Numbered from the stretch's first letter, positions 1 through 9,051 are shown. The stretch is 42,425 nucleotides of DNA from Sulfurovum sp. (GCA_011391015.1 JAABRH010000009.1:1-42425); one strand, 5' to 3'. Notes: a model not told the origin generated them from the sequence alone. Made by a program: numbers and translations.

Positions 1-97
1 TTCTCAAAGCAACCGCTATAGTTTTTTTGGCTGCGTCTTGTCCAATGACGTAGTTGTCTAAGTAGGCTACTATCTTTTTGGGGGTTAAATTATCCAT
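1..97 (-). CDS. hslU: HslU ATPase, N-terminal fragment
   Basis: Only the first 32 codons lie in the window; the gene runs off the left edge. The translation begins [14 protein letters not shown] and continues with the [10 protein letters not shown] element typical of the HslU (ClpY) amino terminus just ahead of its Walker A region. HslU is the AAA+ unfoldase that feeds substrates into the HslV peptidase in the cytoplasm. It follows hslV with a 6-base gap on the same strand, the expected operon order. The start ATG is at 97-95. Function is safe from the match and from the hslV neighbour. Confidence 0.93.
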   Translation of the reverse strand, partial: MDNLTPKKIVAYLDNYVIGQDAAKKTIAVALR

Positions 98-103
98 CGT
101 TCT

Positions 104-634
104 TTATAGTTCCAATATCTTAATGTTTTTATTTGTATAGATACACAGGTCACCTGCCACTTCAAGTGACTCCTGAACCAGTTCTCTAGGCTCAAGCGTA
201 CTATGTTTATCTAAAGCACGTGCAGCTGAGAGTGCATAGTTTCCGCCTGAGCCGATAGCGGCTATCTTGCCGTCTTGGGGTTCAACCACATCACCATTTC
301 CAGAGAGTATAAAGATATGTTCGGTATTAAGTACAATCATCATGGCTTCAAGCTGTCTTAAATGTTTGTCTTGTCTCCACATCTTTGAAAACCCGATAAC
401 AGACTTAAAAAGATCCCCTCTTTTTTCAGCCAGTATCCCCTCAAACATATCAAAAAGGGTAAACGCATCTGCAGTGCTTCCTGCAAAACCTGCCAAAATT
501 TTTCCTTCATGAAGGGTACGAATTTTGGTCGCATTTCCTTTAAGAACCGTATCACCAAACGTTACCTGACCATCGCCTCCGATGACTGCCCTGCCTTCAC
601 CCTTATAGCCGAGTATCGTGGTTGCTTCAAACAT
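104..634 (-). CDS. hslV: HslV peptidase subunit of the HslUV protease
   Basis: This 176-residue protein is the proteasome-like threonine peptidase (ClpQ) that forms a double hexameric ring capped by HslU. The proteasome-beta fold markers are present: the TTI amino-terminal strand, [10 protein letters not shown] at about 18-27, Lys37 in GNATKIR, and GSGGNYA at 128-134. In most bacteria the catalytic threonine directly follows the initiator Met; here the protein starts MFEATTIL, so the aligned nucleophile is Thr5 and a four-residue propeptide must be removed. H. pylori HslV has the same MFEATTIL start. The gene sits between rplI (3-base gap) and hslU, as in other Campylobacterota. Confidence 0.97.
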   Translation of the reverse strand: MFEATTILGYKGEGRAVIGGDGQVTFGDTVLKGNATKIRTLHEGKILAGFAGSTADAFTLFDMFEGILAEKRGDLFKSVIGFSKMWRQDKHLRQLEAMMIVLNTEHIFILSGNGDVVEPQDGKIAAIGSGGNYALSAARALDKHSTLEPRELVQESLEVAGDLCIYTNKNIKILEL

Positions 635-637
635 AAC

Positions 638-1081
638 TTATATACCTACTACTTCTACTTTAATCGTAGCATGGATAGCGTGACCCAGTTTTGCATCCAC
701 TTCGTGTATACCGGTACACTTGATTGCTTTTTTAAGATTGATATGTTTTTTATCAAGTTCAATGTTGAGCTGTGCTTGTATGGCTTCAGAGATATCTGCA
801 TTGCCGACTGAGCCTTTGATGCCCACAGGCGCGGATGCTTTTTCTATTTTTATGATACTGGCTTCAAGTGTGATTTTCTCCGCTTCAAGTCTTGCCAACT
901 CATCTTTTAGGTTACGTGCCATCTCCTCCTGCTCTGCTTTCCAGTTTTCTATCACATCGGGTGTAGCCAATTTTGCCAACCCTTTACCGATGAGGAAATT
1001 TTGACCATAACCGTCTTTAACCTCTTTGATTTCACCTGCTTTTCCAAGTGTTTTTACTTCTTTGATTAGGAGTACTTTCAT
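638..1081 (-). CDS. rplI: Ribosomal protein L9
   Basis: L9 binds 23S rRNA near the base of the L1 stalk and helps hold the reading frame. The 147-residue protein has the classic amino-terminal globular domain with the signature [17 protein letters not shown] and a lysine-rich start of the long connecting helix (about 40-75), followed by the carboxy-terminal domain. Length is normal for the family (about 148). It is the first gene of an rplI-hslV-hslU operon read leftwards; a GAAGGAA ribosome-binding site lies just before the ATG at 1081. The upstream 133 bases are shared with the divergent mlaA. Confidence 0.97.
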   Translation of the reverse strand: MKVLLIKEVKTLGKAGEIKEVKDGYGQNFLIGKGLAKLATPDVIENWKAEQEEMARNLKDELARLEAEKITLEASIIKIEKASAPVGIKGSVGNADISEAIQAQLNIELDKKHINLKKAIKCTGIHEVDAKLGHAIHATIKVEVVGI

Positions 1082-1214
1082 CCGATAATTCCTTCTTATG
1101 CTATATATGGTTATAATTCTAACCTATTTTTACTAGACATCGGTTAAAGCTGCGTACATACTTCACACAAAGTGCACAATATCTACGTACAGTTATATAA
1201 AAGGAGAATGTATC

Positions 1215-2036
1215 ATGAGAGTTTTGTACTATGTTTTATATCTTCTTCTCTTTCTCTTTCAAGGGTGCAGTAGCGCAAAAATGACACCTCAGCCAACAGC
1301 CTCGGTGAACGCAACGGCTCATACCCAATCGAATTTTCCCCCAAACGTTCCTGCCAATAGCATAACAGAGAGTTTTGAAGATGAGTTTACACAGGATGAA
1401 GCAACACAATCTACCGATGACTTTCACACCTACAATAGAGCGATGACCTCTTTTAATGATGTGTTTTACAGTTCAGTTTTAGACCCTGTTTCAAAAGCGT
1501 ATGGCGATGTAGTCCCTCAACCTTTTCGTATAGGACTCTCAAATTTTATTCAAAACCTGCAATTTCCCGTTCGTTTAGCCAACAATCTCTTACAAGGTAA
1601 AATCAACAACAGTGCACAAGAATTTGAAAGTTTTCTTACCAATTCTATTATTGGTCTGGGTGGATTGATGAACCCTGCTCAGGATCTGTTGCATATTCCT
1701 GTGCATGATGAAGATTTTGGTCAAACCCTTGGGTATTACAACATAGTTCCAGGACCTCACATCGTTTTACCGTTTTTAGGCCCTTCCAATGCAAGGGATC
1801 TGTTGGGTGTCACTCTGGATGCATACGCTTCTCCATGGGTTAACGTTCGCGGTCTCGAGCGGTACAAAATACCTAACAACCTAGCGCAATCTGTTGGTGT
1901 TATTGCTGTACAAATGACAAACAAAAATTCTCTCAATCCAGGTGTTTATGAGAGTCTCAAAAAAGATGCTTTAGACCTGTATCCATTTTTAAAAGATGCA
2001 TATGAGCAAAAACGTGCTGCTCAAATTGCCAGATAA
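1215..2036 (+). CDS. mlaA: MlaA (VacJ) family outer-membrane lipoprotein
   Basis: MlaA removes misplaced phospholipids from the outer leaflet of the outer membrane and hands them to periplasmic MlaC. The 273-residue protein begins with a hydrophobic signal and a lipobox-like LFQG-Cys18, so it should be lipidated at Cys18. Residues 20-70 are a low-complexity Ser/Thr/Gln/Asn linker. The MlaA core follows, with the family patterns YNRAMTSFNDVFY, LDPVSKAYGDVVP and PVRLANNLLQGK. An AAGGAG ribosome-binding site at 1201-1206 fixes the ATG at 1215. It is followed 18 bases later by mlaC. The inner-membrane MlaFEDB transporter is not in the window. Confidence 0.93.
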   Translation: MRVLYYVLYLLLFLFQGCSSAKMTPQPTASVNATAHTQSNFPPNVPANSITESFEDEFTQDEATQSTDDFHTYNRAMTSFNDVFYSSVLDPVSKAYGDVVPQPFRIGLSNFIQNLQFPVRLANNLLQGKINNSAQEFESFLTNSIIGLGGLMNPAQDLLHIPVHDEDFGQTLGYYNIVPGPHIVLPFLGPSNARDLLGVTLDAYASPWVNVRGLERYKIPNNLAQSVGVIAVQMTNKNSLNPGVYESLKKDALDLYPFLKDAYEQKRAAQIAR

Positions 2037-2054
2037 ACAACATAAGGAAAGACA

Positions 2055-2618
2055 ATGATCAAAAAACTGCTGACACTTTTACTGCTATCCGGGGTCTTCG
2101 TCCATGCCATAGAAGAACAAAATATCAAAAAAGTGATGGATACCAGAGTAAGCAAAATACTCTCTATACTTAAAAACAGCTCTCTCTCTCAAACACAAAA
2201 AGAGCAACAATCCATTGTGTTGATTGATGATGTGTTTGACTACAGCACCATGTCACAAATCAGTCTAGGCAGACAGTGGACAACGCTTAACGAGAGTGAA
2301 AAAGCACAATTTACCAAAGCATTTGAGCGAAAAATTAAATACTCCTATTTAGATAAATTAAGACTGTATAACAATCAAAAAGTAATCATAGGCAGTCCTA
2401 AAAAAATCAAACCCAACCGCATTATATTTGATGCACAGGTCATAGGAGTTGATGATACCTATAAAGTAGAGTATCTCTTTTATAGAAATGACAAAAACAA
2501 TCAATGGTATATTTACGATGTAGTACTCGTAGGTGTAAGCATCATCCAAACATACAGAAATCAATTTGCTGAATTTTTAAAAACAAAGTCTGTAACTGAG
2601 CTTACAAAGTCACTCTAA
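2055..2618 (+). CDS. mlaC: MlaC-like periplasmic phospholipid carrier
   Basis: This 187-residue protein has a typical Sec signal (MIKKLLTLLLLSGVFVHA, cleavage after residue 18) and the Ttg2D/MlaC fold pattern: an early helix with VDDVFDY-like residues (LIDDVFDYSTMSQISLG at about 57-73), followed by LNESEKAQFTKAF and a beta-rich half ending in a conserved YRNQFAEFLK helix. MlaC ferries phospholipids through the periplasm between MlaA and the inner-membrane complex. It lies 18 bases after mlaA behind an AAGGAAAG ribosome-binding site, so the two are one operon. The operon stops here: the next gene has its own promoter. Confidence 0.9.
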   Translation: MIKKLLTLLLLSGVFVHAIEEQNIKKVMDTRVSKILSILKNSSLSQTQKEQQSIVLIDDVFDYSTMSQISLGRQWTTLNESEKAQFTKAFERKIKYSYLDKLRLYNNQKVIIGSPKKIKPNRIIFDAQVIGVDDTYKVEYLFYRNDKNNQWYIYDVVLVGVSIIQTYRNQFAEFLKTKSVTELTKSL

Positions 2619-2627
2619 TTTTTCTTG

Positions 2628-2658
2628 TTGAAACGGGCAGTTGCCATACCCGTTTCGA
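2628..2658. terminator. Inverted repeat after mlaC, possible terminator
   Basis: The arms GAAACGGG (2630-2637) and CCCGTTTC (2649-2656) pair perfectly around an 11-base loop. A T-rich stretch before and an A-run after let the stem extend weakly. It sits right after the mlaC stop and before the next promoter. There is no clean T-run on either strand, so termination strength is uncertain. Confidence 0.5.
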
Positions 2659-2714
2659 AAAATATATCATCTCACCTCCATCGGGCAAGAATCAATCGCT
2701 CCTTTTATAAAATA

Positions 2715-2723
2715 TGCTACAAT
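2715..2723 (+). promoter_or_regulatory. Extended -10 promoter of the oligopeptidase gene
   Basis: The sequence TG-C-TACAAT is an extended -10 element (hexamer 2718-2723). Transcription should begin near 2730, giving a leader of about 25 bases to the ATG at 2756. An in-frame ATG at 2714 lies inside this element and so cannot be the start. Confidence 0.6.
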
Positions 2724-2755
2724 CAAAAAAAATTAAAATACGGATACCCTCACCT

Positions 2756-4705
2756 ATGTTTCAAGAATTTAAACTAGACAATTTAGAACAGTTTCCCCAA
2801 GCCTTGGATGCCCTGCTCAACAAGCAAAGAGCAACCATTAACACTATCACAAGCTCACAAGAGAGCAGTTATGAAAAAGTCCTCAAGCCCTTGCAAGATT
2901 TAGATGAAGAGTTGGGACTTTTTTTTACCCCTCTATCACATCTTAACTCCGTGATGAACTCAGAAGAAACCAAAAAAGCCTATGAAGCTTCTATCCCGCT
3001 GCTCTCCAAATTTAGCTCAGAGATAGCACAAAATGAAGCACTTTTTAAAAAGATAGCTCAGATAAAAACCACACATCCTGAAGCAAAAAAAGTAGTCGAA
3101 AATGAGATAAGAGATTTTGTACTCTCTGGAGTCAATTTGCCCCAAGAACAGAAAAAAAGAATGGAAGAAATCTCACTTGCACTCTCAGAACTTGGCAACC
3201 AGTTTTCCCAAAATCTTCTGGATGCAACCAATGCCTATGAACTACTCATGAGTGATGAAAAAGACATTCAAGGCATGCCACAGTCCGATATTGTTGCAGC
3301 CAAAGTAGAGAGAGATGGCACAATAGTCTACCAGTTTACCCTACAGCTTCCAAGCTACTTGGCATATATGACTTATGGGCCAAACCGAACCTACAGACAA
3401 GAACTTTCAAAAGCCTATGCAACACGTGCACCTCAAAATGCAGCGATTATAGACCAGATTCTTGCACTCAAAAATGAAAAAGCAAAACTGCTAAACTTTA
3501 AAAGCTACGCCCACTATGCACTTGAGACTAGAGATGCGAACCAAGAAGAAGATGTCATACGGTTTTTAAATGATTTGGCAGATGCGGCACTTCCACAGGC
3601 AAAAAAAGAGATGGAAGAGCTTAAAGCCTTTGCAAAAAAAACAGACGGGATTGAGGAGTTGGCAGGCTATGATGTTGCCTACTATAGTGAGAAACTCAAA
3701 AAAGAAAAATTTGACTTTGATGATACCATGACAAAACCCTATTTTGAGCAGAACAAGGTGCTTGCCGGACTTTTAGATATCGTCTCGGAACTGTTTGCGG
3801 TAACCTTTAAACCTGCTGATGTTCCGACATGGCATGCATGTGTCAAAGCGTTTGACATCTTTGATTATGGCAAACTCACGGGTCGTATCTACTTTGATCT
3901 TGAAGCACGCAAAGACAAAAGTGGCGGCGCATGGATGAATGACTGGGAAACGCATTATGTTGACAGTGAAGGGAAACAGCATTTTGCTTCTGCTTTCATC
4001 GTATGTAACTTTTCTGCTGCAAGTAAAGAGGCACCTTCCCTGCTCAGGCATGATGATGTGGTCACACTCTTTCACGAGATGGGACATGCCGTACATCATC
4101 TCTTTGGTACCTGTACAGAGCGTTCTGTCTCCGGTATCAACGGGGTGGCTTGGGATGTGGTAGAGTTCCCTTCTCAGTTTTTAGAAAATTTTGCCTATGA
4201 GGCTGCGATACTCAAGCGGTTCGGCTTTCACTACCAAAGTGACGAGCCTATTTCTATGGAACTGATGAGCAAAATCAAAGAAACCAAAAACTTTCAGGCT
4301 GCACTTGGTATCTTGCGTCAAGTAGAGTTTTCTCTCTTTGACTTTATGCTGCATCAAAACCTCTATCAGGGTGAGGAGGTACAAAACCTCATCGACACCA
4401 TCAGACAAAAAACCTCTTTGCTTCCCGTACCGCAGTACAATAAATTTCAACATGGTTTTTCACATATCTTTGCAGGAGGCTACGCCGCAGGGTATTACAG
4501 CTACAAATGGGCAGAAGTCCTCTCAGCTGACGCCTTTTTCTCGTGCCTGGATGATGAAGACGGGTTTAACAAAACCCATGCACAAGGCTACAAAACTTTC
4601 ATCCTTGCCAATGGCGGTTCAAAGGAGATGAGCGAACTCTATGAGGCATGGCTTGAACGCAAACCAGATGTCAAAAGTCTTACAAGGCTTTATGAGATAG
4701 CCTAA
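2756..4705 (+). CDS. prlC: Oligopeptidase A-like M3 metallopeptidase
   Basis: This cytoplasmic zinc peptidase cleaves short peptides, for example signal-peptide fragments. The protein is 649 residues from the chosen ATG, close to the usual length of about 680. The M3 zinc site is complete: HEMGH at 440-444 supplies two His ligands and the catalytic Glu, and Glu470 in VEFPSQF is the third ligand. The carboxy-terminal FAGGYAAGYYSYKWAEVLSAD pattern, typical of the substrate-binding loop, is also seen. I prefer the start at 2756 over an in-frame ATG at 2714 because the latter sits within a -10 box. No strong Shine-Dalgarno is visible. The gene is followed 14 bases later by a small membrane protein gene. 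Confidence 0.93.
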   Translation: MFQEFKLDNLEQFPQALDALLNKQRATINTITSSQESSYEKVLKPLQDLDEELGLFFTPLSHLNSVMNSEETKKAYEASIPLLSKFSSEIAQNEALFKKIAQIKTTHPEAKKVVENEIRDFVLSGVNLPQEQKKRMEEISLALSELGNQFSQNLLDATNAYELLMSDEKDIQGMPQSDIVAAKVERDGTIVYQFTLQLPSYLAYMTYGPNRTYRQELSKAYATRAPQNAAIIDQILALKNEKAKLLNFKSYAHYALETRDANQEEDVIRFLNDLADAALPQAKKEMEELKAFAKKTDGIEELAGYDVAYYSEKLKKEKFDFDDTMTKPYFEQNKVLAGLLDIVSELFAVTFKPADVPTWHACVKAFDIFDYGKLTGRIYFDLEARKDKSGGAWMNDWETHYVDSEGKQHFASAFIVCNFSAASKEAPSLLRHDDVVTLFHEMGHAVHHLFGTCTERSVSGINGVAWDVVEFPSQFLENFAYEAAILKRFGFHYQSDEPISMELMSKIKETKNFQAALGILRQVEFSLFDFMLHQNLYQGEEVQNLIDTIRQKTSLLPVPQYNKFQHGFSHIFAGGYAAGYYSYKWAEVLSADAFFSCLDDEDGFNKTHAQGYKTFILANGGSKEMSELYEAWLERKPDVKSLTRLYEIA

Positions 4706-4719
4706 TCAAGGGAGAGCAT

Positions 4720-5235
4720 ATGAGCGAATATCGTACCCTTGCATTGACTATTATTGCTATTTTTATTATTACACTGCTGGGTGCGTATTTCTCTCCGACA
4801 TTTTCGGAGCAAAAATCATTTTTGGAGATGTTTTTCTTTTTTGGCGCTCTGCTATTCATCTTTTCTGTCGTAGCCATTTTTGCTACGCTGGGCTTTGAGT
4901 CTTTTGCCCTTTATTTTGCCCTTTTTCTTGCCCTTGCCACCTCTTTGTTTGGCATAGAAGGCACGCTGCTTGTCACTGCGCTAAGCTACTTTCTCTGGGG
5001 CTCTATTTTTGCGATGGAGGTGCTTTTATTTTTTAACGGCAGCCAGAGTGCGAAAGAATGGTTTATGACTCGTTACACTTTGAAAACATTTAAGATTGAA
5101 TACAGAGCCTTTTATCCGCTAATGGGACTGCTCTATGTGATGCTGGAAGTTTTGCCTCATCTTTTGAGTAAAGAGAGATTTGCAAGGTTTTCCCCTTCAG
5201 AAGTACTGAAGGAGATGGAGACCCTTTTAAAGTAG
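4720..5235 (+). CDS. Small integral membrane protein, unknown function
   Basis: The 171-residue protein is dominated by about four hydrophobic segments: roughly residues 6-24, 37-58, 64-85 and 87-105. A short loop then leads to a possible fifth segment near 130-148, and the tail is charged (KERFARFSPSEVLKEMETLLK). No catalytic or binding motif is evident and I do not recognise the family. It starts 14 bases after the oligopeptidase gene behind a GGGAGAG ribosome-binding site, so it is probably co-transcribed with it. Its stop is one base from the stop of the converging argG. Confidence 0.75.
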   Translation: MSEYRTLALTIIAIFIITLLGAYFSPTFSEQKSFLEMFFFFGALLFIFSVVAIFATLGFESFALYFALFLALATSLFGIEGTLLVTALSYFLWGSIFAMEVLLFFNGSQSAKEWFMTRYTLKTFKIEYRAFYPLMGLLYVMLEVLPHLLSKERFARFSPSEVLKEMETLLK

Positions 5236-5236
5236 G

Positions 5237-6490
5237 TTAATTTTTATCTGTTTTATTCACTAAGCTAGCGATACGCTCAGGCTGTTTTTTACCTTCGATG
5301 ATAAAACGAAGTGCATTGAGACGGATAAATCCTTCTGCATCTTTTTGGTTATACACTTCATCGGCTTCAAACGTAGAGTGTGCTTCAGAGTAGAGAGAAA
5401 CATTTGATTTTCTGCCCACAACTGTTACATTGCCTTTGTAGAGTTTGAGTCTTACATCCCCGTGTACATGCTCCTGTGTGGCATCAATGGCTGCTTGAAG
5501 CATCTTGCGCTCCGGCGACCACCAGAAACCCTGATAGATGAGTTTTGCATAGCGTGGCATCATCTCATCTTTGAGGTGTGCCTCTTCTCTATCAAGCGTA
5601 ATGGACTCAATAGCCCTGTGTGCTTTAAGCATGATCGTCCCGCCTGGCGTCTCATAACACCCGCGCGCTTTCATTCCCACATAACGGTTTTCTACGATAT
5701 CGAGTCTTCCGATACCGTGTTTTTTACCATAGTCATTGAGCTTTGTAAGCAGTGTTGCAGGACTCATCTCTACACCATCGATCGCCACAGGGTCACCTTG
5801 TCTGTAGGTAAGTGTGATGTACTCTGCCTCATCTGGAGCATTTTCAGGACTCACTGACCAGAGCCACATATCTTCTTCAGGTTCTGCAAACGGATCTTCA
5901 AGATGCTCACCTTCATAAGAGATATGTAAAAGGTTTGCATCCATAGAGTATGGTTTTGCTTTGCCTTTTCCATCGATGTTGATGCCATGTTGCTCAGCAT
6001 ATGCAAGGAGTTTGGTGCGCGAGTTTAGATCCCACTCTCTCCACGGTGCGATGACCGCGATATCTGGATCAAGTGCAAGATACCCAAGCTCAAAACGCAC
6101 CTGATCGTTTCCTTTGCCTGTAGCACCGTGACTGACCGCATCTGCACCTGTTTGATGTGCAATCTCTATCTGTTTTTTGGCGATGAGTGGTCTTGCAACC
6201 GATGTACCCAAAAGGTACTCACCCTCATAAATCGCATTGGCTCTAAACATCGGGAATACAAAATCTTTTACAAACTCTTCTCTCAAATCCAAAATGAAAA
6301 TATTCTCAGGTTTGATACCCATATCAAGCGCTTTTTGTCGTGCCGGTTCTACCTCTTCACCCTGTCCGAGATCTGCAGTAAATGTCACCACTTCACACTG
6401 ATACTCATCCTGAAGCCATTTAAGTATGATACTCGTATCCAGTCCCCCCGAATACGCCAATACCGCTTTTTTGATTGTTCTTTTTGCCAT
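5237..6490 (-). CDS. argG: Argininosuccinate synthase
   Basis: ArgG joins citrulline and aspartate, using ATP, to form argininosuccinate, the penultimate step of arginine synthesis. The 417-residue protein shows the ATP pyrophosphatase loop SGGLDTS at 14-20, the [17 protein letters not shown] citrulline/aspartate-binding region, and the family motif [15 protein letters not shown]. Length is slightly above the usual 400-405. It stands alone: convergent with the membrane protein on its left, and with an 80-base leader to the right containing a plausible -10 (TAAAAT, minus strand, 6519-6524). Confidence 0.97.
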   Translation of the reverse strand: MAKRTIKKAVLAYSGGLDTSIILKWLQDEYQCEVVTFTADLGQGEEVEPARQKALDMGIKPENIFILDLREEFVKDFVFPMFRANAIYEGEYLLGTSVARPLIAKKQIEIAHQTGADAVSHGATGKGNDQVRFELGYLALDPDIAVIAPWREWDLNSRTKLLAYAEQHGINIDGKGKAKPYSMDANLLHISYEGEHLEDPFAEPEEDMWLWSVSPENAPDEAEYITLTYRQGDPVAIDGVEMSPATLLTKLNDYGKKHGIGRLDIVENRYVGMKARGCYETPGGTIMLKAHRAIESITLDREEAHLKDEMMPRYAKLIYQGFWWSPERKMLQAAIDATQEHVHGDVRLKLYKGNVTVVGRKSNVSLYSEAHSTFEADEVYNQKDAEGFIRLNALRFIIEGKKQPERIASLVNKTDKN

Positions 6491-6574
6491 GTCATAAGCC
6501 TTTAGTTGATATGTCGTGATTTTAGCGTAATCTTGGTTATGATTTGGTTTTAATGTTTGTTGCCGGAGTAGATC

Positions 6575-7141
6575 CTATTCAGACAGATATGCCCCTCTTG
6601 CACCGCTTACTCCGGCACTGGCACCCGTTTTTGCCTTCTCTTTTTTAGCTTTTTCTACATTTTGTATATGCTCTTGAGCCGATAAATAATTGCCGAATAT
6701 TTCAAATTCATCTTCTCCTTTGGCATTGAGCTGTTTCTCAAAAAGTCTCAGTCCATTTTTCAGTTTATCACTCAACATGATGATTTCATGATAGTGAACC
6801 GTGGATATTTTAATTGCCGCATCACTCAGAGGCTTTTTTATTCCGAAGAAACTGTTTTTTTGTTTTTGTGCACACACTTCATAAATATCCATAAAATGAC
6901 TGTGTATCTCTGTCCACAATGCTTCCATTTCACTGACGGTACTTACGCATGTACCTTCTGAAAACAGCATGGCTTCCTGATGAAACCATTTTCCAAAATC
7001 TATTTCCAATGCATTCAATTCGATGGTTTGCTTAGAAGTGTCGTAGAGTCCTGCAGATAATAGTTTAATCATTCCAACCCATCTGGTATACTCTACTCTT
7101 GCCTGATGCAGATGATGCAGATATATTTCTTTGTTTGTCAT
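6575..7141 (-). CDS. CZB-like (chemoreceptor zinc-binding) domain protein
   Basis: The 188-residue protein is mostly helical and resembles the CZB domain found in bacterial chemoreceptors and diguanylate cyclases: an early His-rich helix (HHLHQARVEYTRW), the box DFGKWFHQE in place of the usual CxxGKW-type motif, and LWTEIHSHF further on. The zinc-ligand Cys of the box is replaced by Asp (residue 48 of this start), so zinc binding may be altered. There is no signalling output domain, only a Lys/Ala/Gly-rich tail. I chose the ATG at 7141 because AAGGA lies 8 bases before it; the in-frame ATG at 7150 directly abuts that site. It may be a soluble accessory to chemotaxis or redox sensing, which is inference. 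Confidence 0.65.
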   Translation of the reverse strand: MTNKEIYLHHLHQARVEYTRWVGMIKLLSAGLYDTSKQTIELNALEIDFGKWFHQEAMLFSEGTCVSTVSEMEALWTEIHSHFMDIYEVCAQKQKNSFFGIKKPLSDAAIKISTVHYHEIIMLSDKLKNGLRLFEKQLNAKGEDEFEIFGNYLSAQEHIQNVEKAKKEKAKTGASAGVSGARGAYLSE

Positions 7142-7221
7142 TGAAGTCATCCTTTTATATGTTTACTGGGCTATTAGGAGATATTCTATCTTAAAATCTG
7201 TTCTTATATTTTTCATAAGAT

Positions 7222-7236
7222 GATTAAATTTTAATC
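7222..7236. promoter_or_regulatory. AT-rich palindrome between the CZB gene and pdxJ
   Basis: GATTAAA and TTTAATC form perfect 7-base arms around one base. It lies about 80 bases before the CZB-like gene in a 216-base divergent gap and could be an operator. The AT-rich context makes chance occurrence fairly likely. Confidence 0.3.
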
Positions 7237-7323
7237 AAAAATCAAAAGGCTGATTTTAAATATTTTGACCCAAACTACAAGCCTCAAAGCTAGCCTGCAA
7301 ACACTATCTTAAAAAAGTTTGCG

Positions 7324-7329
7324 TATAAT
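7324..7329 (+). promoter_or_regulatory. pdxJ -10 box
   Basis: A perfect TATAAT lies 29 bases before the pdxJ ATG, giving a leader of about 22 bases that contains the ribosome-binding site. No good -35 match is present, as is usual for Campylobacterota housekeeping promoters. Confidence 0.7.
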
Positions 7330-7357
7330 CTCTATTATTCAGATACAAGGAGAATCT

Positions 7358-8140
7358 ATGCTGTTGGGTGTCAATATCGATCATATCGCGGTGTTAAGAG
7401 AAGCACGAAAAATCGCAGACCCCGATCCGCTTGATGCACTGAGTATCTGCAAGCGTGCAGGAGCGGACCAGATTACCATCCACCTTCGTGAAGACAGACG
7501 GCACATACAAGATGCAGATGCGAAGAACATCATTGCACTCTCAAGCCTGCCTGTCAATCTTGAATGCGCCATAGAACCTTCCATGATAGACATCGCCTGC
7601 ACACTTAAACCCCATCGTGTCACCCTTGTACCTGAAAAGCGTGAAGAAGTCACTACCGAAGGCGGTCTTGCGGTTGGCACAGAAAACCCCAAACTTAAAG
7701 TTGCTATACAGAGGCTGCAACAAGAAGAGATAGAAGTTTCACTCTTTATCGACCCTGTTTTGGAAGCCGTGCAAGCCTCTTCTGCGCTTGGTGCAGAATG
7801 GATAGAGTTTCACACAGGCAAATATGCCAATATCTACGCGATGCTCTATACCCAACTCTCCAAGACGCATCATAGTATCCCTGAGCTTGAACTTCCCCGC
7901 AACACACTCAAGCAGATGCTTAACGATGAGTTGCGCTGTTTACGCCTGCTCTCTGGCGATGCGGTGGAACTGGGCTTGCGTGTAGCTGCAGGTCATGGAC
8001 TTACCATGCACAATGTTAAAGAGATCGTAGAGATAGAAACCATCGAAGAGCTCAACATCGGACAGAGTATCATCGCACGTTCAGTCTTTACAGGGCTTGA
8101 GCAAGCCATCAAAGAGATGAAAACCCTTCTAAAAAGATGA
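7358..8140 (+). CDS. pdxJ: Pyridoxine 5'-phosphate synthase
   Basis: PdxJ condenses 1-deoxy-xylulose 5-phosphate with 3-amino-2-oxopropyl phosphate to give pyridoxine 5'-phosphate. The 260-residue TIM-barrel protein starts with the family signature LLGVNIDHIAVLREAR, continues with ITIHLREDRRHI and ends with VAAGHGLTMHNV, where phosphate-binding residues lie. The ATG at 7358 is favoured over an in-frame ATG at 7319: an AAGGAGA site sits 6 bases before it and the -10 box at 7324 lies between the two. The gene ends in an ATGA overlap with pdxA. Confidence 0.97.
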   Translation: MLLGVNIDHIAVLREARKIADPDPLDALSICKRAGADQITIHLREDRRHIQDADAKNIIALSSLPVNLECAIEPSMIDIACTLKPHRVTLVPEKREEVTTEGGLAVGTENPKLKVAIQRLQQEEIEVSLFIDPVLEAVQASSALGAEWIEFHTGKYANIYAMLYTQLSKTHHSIPELELPRNTLKQMLNDELRCLRLLSGDAVELGLRVAAGHGLTMHNVKEIVEIETIEELNIGQSIIARSVFTGLEQAIKEMKTLLKR

Positions 8141-9051
8141 AAAAAGTAGCCATCTCAATCGGTGATCTTAACGGTATAGGCATACAGCTTGCCCTTGAAA
8201 ACCATCATACCATCGCCAAAGTAGTTGAACCGGTTTACTGCATCGACAGCGCCATGCTAAATCAAGCCGCCCAAAAACTCAGCCTGTCCATACCTGCTGA
8301 TTTCCAAACTTTAGAAAACATAGCACCCTACTTTGAGATAGAAGCAGGTACTGTCAATGCAAATAGCGGTGCATACGCCTATGCCTCGTTTACCAAAGCT
8401 GTTGAACTGGCACGCCACAACAAAGTTGATGCCATCAGCACCCTTCCTATACACAAAAAAGCGTGGGAACTTGCAGGCATCACTTTTAAAGGGCATACCG
8501 ATGCCCTGAGAGCAATGTTTGATGCCAAAGCCATTATGATGCTAGGCTCGCCTCACATGTATGTCGCTCTGTTTACAGAACATATACCACTCAAAGATGT
8601 TGCAGCCAGTATCGATGAAAAAAAACTCACACAGTTTTTTATAGACTTTTACCACACTGCCAAACCTGACAAACAAGTCGCGGTTTTAGGGCTCAATCCG
8701 CATGCGGGTGATGACGGGGTTTTAGGGAATGAGGAAGCAATCATACAAAAAGCAATAAACAATGCACAAGACATACTGTGTAAAGAAATCTTTACCTCTC
8801 CCCTTGTACCCGATGTGGCTTTTACGCCTAGAGTAAGGGCACACTACACCCATTACATCGCGATGTACCACGATCAGGGTTTGGCACCGCTAAAAGCACT
8901 CTATTTTGATGAGGGGATCAATGTCTCTTTAAATCTACCTATACTCAGAACCTCCGTAGATCACGGTACGGCATTTGATATTGCATACTCTAGTGCAACA
9001 CTGAGTGCATTAAGCTACATCAATGCGGTCAAATACATCACCGAACATTAG
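8137..9051 (+). CDS. pdxA: 4-hydroxythreonine-4-phosphate dehydrogenase
   Basis: PdxA oxidises 4-phosphohydroxy-threonine with NAD, and spontaneous decarboxylation then yields the amino-ketone used by PdxJ. The 304-residue protein carries the family metal-binding His motifs, GHTDALR in the middle and YHDQGLAPLKAL near the end, plus the closing pattern TSVDHGTAFDIAY. It is slightly shorter than the usual 325-330. Start codon and pdxJ stop share ATGA, so translation is coupled and the two enzymes that meet in one reaction are made together. The stop overlaps the stop of the converging mini-gene by four bases. Confidence 0.96.
   Translation: MKKVAISIGDLNGIGIQLALENHHTIAKVVEPVYCIDSAMLNQAAQKLSLSIPADFQTLENIAPYFEIEAGTVNANSGAYAYASFTKAVELARHNKVDAISTLPIHKKAWELAGITFKGHTDALRAMFDAKAIMMLGSPHMYVALFTEHIPLKDVAASIDEKKLTQFFIDFYHTAKPDKQVAVLGLNPHAGDDGVLGNEEAIIQKAINNAQDILCKEIFTSPLVPDVAFTPRVRAHYTHYIAMYHDQGLAPLKALYFDEGINVSLNLPILRTSVDHGTAFDIAYSSATLSALSYINAVKYITEH

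Noticed and set aside
1082-1214. Possible structured leader or RNA gene between rplI and mlaA
   Set aside because: Only short imperfect repeats (CGTAC-type) are visible and a divergent promoter region explains the gap.
2714-2755. Longer amino terminus for the M3 oligopeptidase
   Set aside because: The ATG is part of the extended -10 promoter element and the extra residues (basic, Ile-rich) do not fit the family start.
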